From positions 1 to 18,086 of the forward strand of contig JANXSB010000394.1 in assembly GCA_025352865.1 (NCBI GenBank): 18,086 nt of DNA, given 5' to 3'. Each line of letters starts with the position of its first letter. Position 1 is the first letter of the stretch. Below, piece after piece: positions 14,390 to 18,086 of this stretch. The stretch comes from Chthoniobacter sp. GTDB taxonomy: Bacteria; Verrucomicrobiota; Verrucomicrobiia; Chthoniobacterales; Chthoniobacteraceae. The position numbers and the translations under genes were made by a program. A model generated the notes under the pieces. The model was not told the origin of the DNA, made no database searches, and saw nothing but the letters and a program-made list of their open reading frames with translations.

Positions 14390-15937
14390 CTATTTCAAAA
14401 ACCGCAGCAGGTCGGCGCGCAGCTTCTCGGCGTCGGGGCGGTAGAGGTACATCATGTGGCCGCTGTCGAAGTGGCTGGTGGTGATATTGCCGCGGACGCT
14501 GGCGGGGAGGGTGAGGTGGGCGAGGGAGTGGCGCAAGGTGTCCTCGGGGCACGCGAGGTCGCGGCGGGCGGTGAGGACGAGGACGCGGAGGCGCGGGTTG
14601 GTCTTGAGGGCGTGGCCGAGCTTTTCCTCGGTAGAGACGTAGCGGCCCTCGAAGCTGGACCACCGCCACGGGAGCCCGGCGAGGAGGTGGTAGGGGTGGT
14701 CGCTCTCGTAGCCGAGTTCGCCGCGGACGTAGGCGTTCACGGCGGAGGAGAAGCCGCCGACGATGTTGGAAAAGGAGGGATCGTACTCCGGGCGCAGCTC
14801 CGAGCGGTCGCCGTCTTCGCCGATGACGCGGGCGTCGAAGCGTCCGATGATTTTGCCCTCTTTGCGGAGGAGAGCTTTGCGGAAAAAGGAGGGGTCGATG
14901 CGGAGGTCCTGGTCATCGACCTGCTCGGCGGTGAGGCCGGTGAAGCGGGCGAGTTTTTCGACCACGCGCCGGCGCTCGTCGGGTGTGAGGGCCGCGCCTT
15001 TGAGCAGCGCGACGGCATACTCGCCCTGGGCGAAGGCGCGGGATTCGGCGATGGCTTTGTCCACATCGGGCATGAGGTCGGGCGCGAGTTTTTTGTGGTA
15101 GTGCGCGGTGGCGGTGAGGGTGGGGAGGAAGAGGATGTAGGGGAGGTCGTTGCCGGCGTCGGCGTTGAGGGTGCCGAAGTTCACGATGCCGGACATGAGG
15201 ATGAGACCCTCGGCGTAAAGGCCGTGCTTTTCCTGGAGGTAGCTCGCGAGGCCGGCGACACGCATGACGCCGTAGCTTTCGCCGAGGAGATATTTCGGCG
15301 AAGCCCAGCGCTGCTCGCGCGTGGTGAAGAGGCGGACGAATTCGCCGACGGCGGCGATGTCTTCGTCCACGCCGAAGAACTGCTCGGGCTTCTCGCCTTT
15401 GGCCGCGCGGCTGAGGCCGGTGGAGACGGGATCGACGAAGACGAGGTCAGTGGCGTCGAGGATGGAGTTCGGGTTATCGACGATGCGCGCGACGGTGGCG
15501 GGCGTGAGGCCGTCCGCCGGGAGATCGAGCCGCCGCGGGCCGAGGCCGCCGAGATGCAGCCACACGGCGGATGCGCCGGGGCCGCCGTTGAAGCAGAAGG
15601 TGATCGAGCGCGCCGCCGGGTCTTTCGCGGCGAGGCGTTTGCCGTCGGCATCGGTGGCGGCGTAATAGACGTAGAAGACGTCGGCCTTCGCCGCGCCGTC
15701 GTCTTTGAGCACGGGGATGGTGCCGGTCTGCGCGAGGTATTTCACCTCCGCGCCGCCGAGCGTGACTTTGCCCGCGTGCTCCTTCGGCTTTTCTTCCTTG
15801 GGCTTCTCGTCCTTTTTCTCGTCGGGCTTCTTTTCCGCGGGCGGCGCGTCTTTGGTTTCAGGCTGCGGTTTGTCGTCGGCGAAAGTGACCGCGGCGGTGA
15901 GGATGAGGGCGCACAGGGCGCGGTGGAGCGGGTTCAT
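14390..15937 (-). CDS. Serine carboxypeptidase family S10, exported
   Basis: This 515-residue protein has a signal peptide (cut near FA|DD, residue 20). A Lys/Glu/Pro-rich linker (about 22-54) leads into an alpha/beta-hydrolase domain typical of S10 enzymes. CFNGGPGASAVW (115-126) forms the oxyanion region, LLGESYG holds nucleophile Ser221, and Asp460 (TARRDLACP) and His494 (SGHMMYL) complete the triad. It would cut C-terminal residues from peptides in the periplasm or outside the cell. The start codon follows the CobW-family stop by six bases, so the two genes are probably cotranscribed. The charged linker may span the cell wall or act as a spacer. Family assignment is firm and substrate preference is not known. 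Confidence 0.9.
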   Translation of the reverse strand: MNPLHRALCALILTAAVTFADDKPQPETKDAPPAEKKPDEKKDEKPKEEKPKEHAGKVTLGGAEVKYLAQTGTIPVLKDDGAAKADVFYVYYAATDADGKRLAAKDPAARSITFCFNGGPGASAVWLHLGGLGPRRLDLPADGLTPATVARIVDNPNSILDATDLVFVDPVSTGLSRAAKGEKPEQFFGVDEDIAAVGEFVRLFTTREQRWASPKYLLGESYGVMRVAGLASYLQEKHGLYAEGLILMSGIVNFGTLNADAGNDLPYILFLPTLTATAHYHKKLAPDLMPDVDKAIAESRAFAQGEYAVALLKGAALTPDERRRVVEKLARFTGLTAEQVDDQDLRIDPSFFRKALLRKEGKIIGRFDARVIGEDGDRSELRPEYDPSFSNIVGGFSSAVNAYVRGELGYESDHPYHLLAGLPWRWSSFEGRYVSTEEKLGHALKTNPRLRVLVLTARRDLACPEDTLRHSLAHLTLPASVRGNITTSHFDSGHMMYLYRPDAEKLRADLLRFLK

Positions 15938-15943
15938 GGAAAG

Positions 15944-16891
15944 TCAGGCGAGGCACTTTTCGAGCGACGCGCGGATGCGGGATTCGTCGAGCGCTTTGCC
16001 GATGAAGACGAGCTGGCTGGTGCGGCGCTCGTCCTTTTCCCAAAGGCGATCCCACAGAATCGTGAAGCGGTTGTTCACGCCGTGGAAGATGGCGCGGCGC
16101 GGGTTGCCGGCGATGGAGAGGAAGCCTTTGCTGCGGAAAACCTTTTCCTTTTCCGAGAGCTGCTGGACGAAAAACTCGAACTTCTCGACGTTGAACGCGC
16201 GGTCGAACTCGAAGCTGAACGACTGGATGTCGTGGTGGTGGCGTGTGTTCAGTTCGTCGAGGAACTGGGGATCGACGGCGAGCTTCTGGTCCACGTCAAA
16301 GGCGTGCATGTCGAGCAGCTCCTTGAGGTTCACCTCGGAGTGGTTGGTGCGGAAAATCTGCGCGTGCGGATTCAGTTCGCGCGCCTTGGCTTCGATGCGT
16401 ACGAGGTGCGCTTCGTCCACGAGGTCGGTTTTGTTGAGCAGGAGAAAGTCGGCCATCGCAATCTGCTCGCGCGCCGTCTCAGTGTCGGTCATCTGCTTCT
16501 CGATCTGCTCCACGTCCACGACGGTGATGATCGAATCCATCCGCACGAACTGCTGGAGCTGCGGGATGTTTAGAAACGTCTGCGCGACCGGCCCCGGATC
16601 GGCGATGCCCGTGGTCTCGATGAGCAGGTAGTCGAAGCCGCCCTTTTTCAAAAGATTCTGCACGCCTTTCACCAAGTCCTTCCGCACCGTGCAGCACAGG
16701 CACCCGTTGCTCATCTCCAGCACCTCGTCCTTCGTGCTCTCGATCAGCGCGCCGTCGATGCCGATCTTGCCGACTTCATTGACGATGACGGCGAATTTGT
16801 AGCCGTGCTGCTGCTTGAGGATGTAGTTGAGCAGCGTGGTTTTCCCGGCTCCGAGAAAGCCGGTGAGGATGGTGACGGGGACGGGTTTCAT
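15944..16891 (-). CDS. CobW/COG0523 family GTPase, putative metal chaperone
   Basis: This 315-residue G3E GTPase has Walker A GFLGAGKTT (11-19), the metal-binding CxCC motif GCLCCTVR (63-70; Cys64, Cys66, Cys67), a switch region IETTGIADPGP (91-101), NKTD (153-156) for guanine recognition, a His-rich NTRHHH segment (215-220) and a C-terminal CobW_C domain ending in RTSQLVFIGKALD. Members use GTP hydrolysis to deliver metal, often zinc, to client proteins. A zinc-dependent client is plausible but not shown, and no Zur-like site is evident upstream. The frame is open 23 codons further upstream, but that part is repeat sequence. ATG 16891, at MKPVPVTILTG, is the family start. Confidence 0.9.
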   Translation of the reverse strand: MKPVPVTILTGFLGAGKTTLLNYILKQQHGYKFAVIVNEVGKIGIDGALIESTKDEVLEMSNGCLCCTVRKDLVKGVQNLLKKGGFDYLLIETTGIADPGPVAQTFLNIPQLQQFVRMDSIITVVDVEQIEKQMTDTETAREQIAMADFLLLNKTDLVDEAHLVRIEAKARELNPHAQIFRTNHSEVNLKELLDMHAFDVDQKLAVDPQFLDELNTRHHHDIQSFSFEFDRAFNVEKFEFFVQQLSEKEKVFRSKGFLSIAGNPRRAIFHGVNNRFTILWDRLWEKDERRTSQLVFIGKALDESRIRASLEKCLA

Positions 16892-16897
16892 GAATTT

Positions 16898-16929
16898 GGC
16901 GATCGGGCGATGTGGCGATTGAGCGATTG
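16898..16929. repeat. Four tandem octamers upstream of the CobW-family gene
   Basis: GGCGATCG, GGCGATGT, GGCGATTG and AGCGATTG follow one another without spacing, a direct repeat of the form RGCGATNN. The block lies six bases upstream of the GTPase ATG on the minus strand, where a ribosome-binding site would normally be. It may be a variable or regulatory repeat. Confidence 0.75.
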
Positions 16930-16962
16930 GATTTGGCCGACGATTCAATGCCATCGGCAAAT

Positions 16963-16999
16963 AAAAAATGGCGGCCCGGGGAGTGATCCCGAGCCGCCA
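16963..16999 (-). terminator. Strong intrinsic terminator after the rpmB operon
   Basis: On the minus strand a 12-base-pair GC-rich stem (16999-16988 with 16980-16969, one U-G pair) has a 7-base loop and is followed directly by TTTTTT (16968-16963). It lies 38 bases after the stop of the 70-residue gene, so it ends the rpmB transcript and isolates it from the downstream GTPase gene. Confidence 0.9.
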
Positions 17000-17036
17000 G
17001 AAAGTTTGGCAACGAAGCGCCGCCTACCGGATTTTC

Positions 17037-17249
17037 TTAAGCAGCGGGCCGGATTTTCTTCAAGAGCGGGAGACCCGTCTTGGTATTCTCGGAGACTTCG
17101 TAGCCGGCCGGGAGCGCGTCGATCGCGCCTTCCTTGGCCTCGCCGCCGAAGTAGTAAAGGGTGACTTTCTGGCCTCCCTTCAGCTCCTGAAGGCGCTGAT
17201 GGAGGAAGTAGGTTTTGCCGGATTTTTTGCTGATGACGCTGAGTGCCAT
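17037..17249 (-). CDS. Small basic protein of unknown function downstream of rpmB
   Basis: This 70-residue protein contains KKSGKTYFLHQR, a short beta-rich middle (QKVTLYYFGGEAK) and GAIDALPAGYEV followed by KTGLPLLKKIRP. I recall similar small proteins ending in 'ALDALPEGYEV...TGLPVLKK' in cyanobacteria and other phyla, none with a known role. ATG 17249 gives a complete compact protein, 51 bases after rpmB. It shares the promoter upstream of rpmB and the terminator at 16963-16999, so it is probably made together with the ribosomal protein. No catalytic residues, signal peptide or membrane segment are visible. Confidence 0.78.
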   Translation of the reverse strand: MALSVISKKSGKTYFLHQRLQELKGGQKVTLYYFGGEAKEGAIDALPAGYEVSENTKTGLPLLKKIRPAA

Positions 17250-17300
17250 ATGGGTGGGTTCTTGGGAATTGGTGGTTGTTTTGAGGTGGAAACCGGCGGC

Positions 17301-17561
17301 TTAGATGACACCGGCGGACTTGAGCGTGGCATACGCGCCGTTTTTCGTCACGGTTTTAAGTGCGCGCATGGTGAGCTTCACGGTGACGAACTTTTTCAGC
17401 TCGCTCACCCAGATGCGCTTCTTCTTCAGATTCGGCTCGAAGGTGCGCGTCACAGACTTGGTCACATGCTGGCCGATGCCGCCCTTTTTCTTCGCGAGAC
17501 CGCGGCGGTGGATTTTGCTCCCTTTGGTCGGACGGGCTTGGGTGATTTCGCAGGCTTTCAT
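17301..17561 (-). CDS. rpmB: 50S ribosomal protein bL28
   Basis: This 86-residue, highly basic protein matches bL28, a component of the large ribosomal subunit. MKACEITQARPTKGSKI corresponds to the family N-terminus with its single cysteine, and KKKRIWVSELKKFVTVKL is the conserved RFWV-type strand. TMRALKTVTKNG corresponds to the KGMRIIDKKG region. It lacks the paired CxxC motifs of zinc-binding forms, so it is the zinc-independent type. The frame is open 123 codons upstream, but ATG 17561 is the family start and lies about 20 bases after a good promoter. A small conserved-looking gene follows on the same transcript. Confidence 0.92.
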   Translation of the reverse strand: MKACEITQARPTKGSKIHRRGLAKKKGGIGQHVTKSVTRTFEPNLKKKRIWVSELKKFVTVKLTMRALKTVTKNGAYATLKSAGVI

Positions 17562-17586
17562 AAAGTGGTTTTTCGAGAGGGCGGGG

Positions 17587-17615
17587 ACAATGGGCGCGCA
17601 CCCCGGCACGGTCAA
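17587..17615 (-). promoter_or_regulatory. Sigma-70-type promoter of rpmB
   Basis: On the minus strand TTGACC (17615-17610) and CATTGT (17592-17587) are separated by exactly 17 bases, placing transcription start near 17580 and leaving a leader of about 20 bases before the ATG at 17561. The -35 matches consensus at five of six positions, the -10 at three. The rest of the gap 17562-17749 shows nothing else I can identify. Confidence 0.55.
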
Positions 17616-17749
17616 GCGGATTTTCCGGGCGGTCACAGGCTGGCAGGGATCAGTGTGCTGTCGGGGATCGTGACGATGATGACGACATCCGCTGGGAGCG
17701 GTCGCTGCGCCGGATCGAGGAAGGCGCAATGTTCGCTTGTGCCTGGATC

Positions 17750-18086
17750 TCATCGGGTCGTCAGCATCCTCTCCTGCCACCGCCGCACGCTGCTCAGGTC
17801 CAGCCGTTCGCCTTTGAACTCGAACTGCTTCACCGGCTTCGTCCCGTTCGCGCTTTCGCGCTGGAGCACGCTCGATATTTCCATCCAGCGCACCTCGGCG
17901 AATTCCAGCTTGTCCTTGCCGATCGCCCACTCGTCGTCCTCCGAGAACGTGCCGATCACCAGCATCACCGGATGCGGCTGCGCGAGCCAGTATTCCACCC
18001 AGCGCGGCTTCTTGATCGTGAAAATCTCCGCGCCGTCGGCCGTGCGCTTCGTGAGGTGGGAATTGCCCGACTTCAGTTGCAGGTAG
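17750..18086 (-). CDS. DUF4365 protein, C-terminal part (runs off right edge)
   Basis: The minus-strand frame is open from the right edge to the stop at 17752-17750, giving 112 residues, so the start and N-terminal part are missing. YLQLKSGNSHLTKR followed by EIFTIKKPRWVEYWLAQPHP and VMLVIGTF match the DUF4365 pattern. In this family the Q-x-K of YLQLKSG resembles the last strand motif of PD-(D/E)XK nucleases, and family members are often near mobile or defence genes. The C-terminal part (FKGERLDLSSVRRWQERM) looks like an ordinary helical ending. An internal ATG at 17998 would omit the QLK motif and is not a believable start. Nuclease function is inference. Confidence 0.72.
   Translation of the reverse strand, partial: YLQLKSGNSHLTKRTADGAEIFTIKKPRWVEYWLAQPHPVMLVIGTFSEDDEWAIGKDKLEFAEVRWMEISSVLQRESANGTKPVKQFEFKGERLDLSSVRRWQERMLTTR

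Noticed and set aside
14204..16573. A 789-codon plus-strand open frame opposite the S10 carboxypeptidase and CobW-family genes
   Set aside because: It is antisense to two proteins with intact catalytic motifs, has a low-complexity Glu/Gly/Val/Ala-rich translation and no family motif. Long antisense frames are expected at high GC.
16892..16962. Zur box or cobalamin riboswitch upstream of the CobW-family gene
   Set aside because: The region is short, mostly octamer repeats, with no palindromic AT-rich Zur-like site and no room for a cobalamin riboswitch.

Overview
The window reads as chromosomal DNA of a high-GC Gram-negative bacterium, most likely a member of the Verrucomicrobiota (Opitutus-like). 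This assignment is inference. It rests on the LPS glycosyltransferases with an MsbA-like exporter, a System II (ResB/CcsA) cytochrome c maturation operon, a secreted glycoside hydrolase of the 'xylosidase/arabinosidase' type, start codons without clear Shine-Dalgarno sites, and long palindromic repeats between genes. No 16S rRNA or tRNA is present to confirm it. Coding is dense, and no gap longer than 300 bases lacks a gene.

Layout. (1) 1-3006, minus strand: a cytochrome c maturation operon in the order lipoprotein, resB, ccsA (ccsA runs off the left edge). The lipoprotein has a duplicated domain, and an ATGA overlap couples it to resB. (2) 3137-7320: cell-envelope genes. A minus-strand WaaG-like glycosyltransferase diverges from a plus-strand heptosyltransferase and an MsbA-like ABC exporter. 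(3) 7333-9293, plus strand: a small secreted protein with a TTG start and a lipoprotein zinc metallopeptidase (HELTH). (4) 9435-10180, minus strand: an ECF sigma factor, preceded by a possible 39-residue exported peptide that overlaps it by ATGA. (5) 10181-11669, plus strand: a lower-GC islet with a PIN/NYN-like predicted RNase and, one base later, a DUF429 predicted nuclease (RNase H fold). This is the best candidate for an undescribed system. (6) 11684-16891, minus strand: a CobW/COG0523 metal-chaperone GTPase and an S10 serine carboxypeptidase, then aminopeptidase P and a secreted glycoside hydrolase. (7) 17037-17561, minus strand: rpmB (ribosomal protein bL28) and a small conserved-looking protein, with a recognisable promoter and a strong intrinsic terminator. 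(8) 17750-18086, minus strand: the C-terminal part of a DUF4365 protein, cut by the right edge.

The most striking non-coding structure is a set of three intergenic palindromes at 611-684, 4222-4312 and 9310-9407. They differ in sequence but share one design: arms of about 30 bases, each made of three copies of a 7-8 base core, in inverted orientation around a 10-38 base loop. A fourth repeat, four direct octamers at 16898-16929, lies just upstream of the CobW-family gene.

All positions, residue counts and composition figures were worked out by eye from the sequence. Family names come from recognising motifs, not from database searches.
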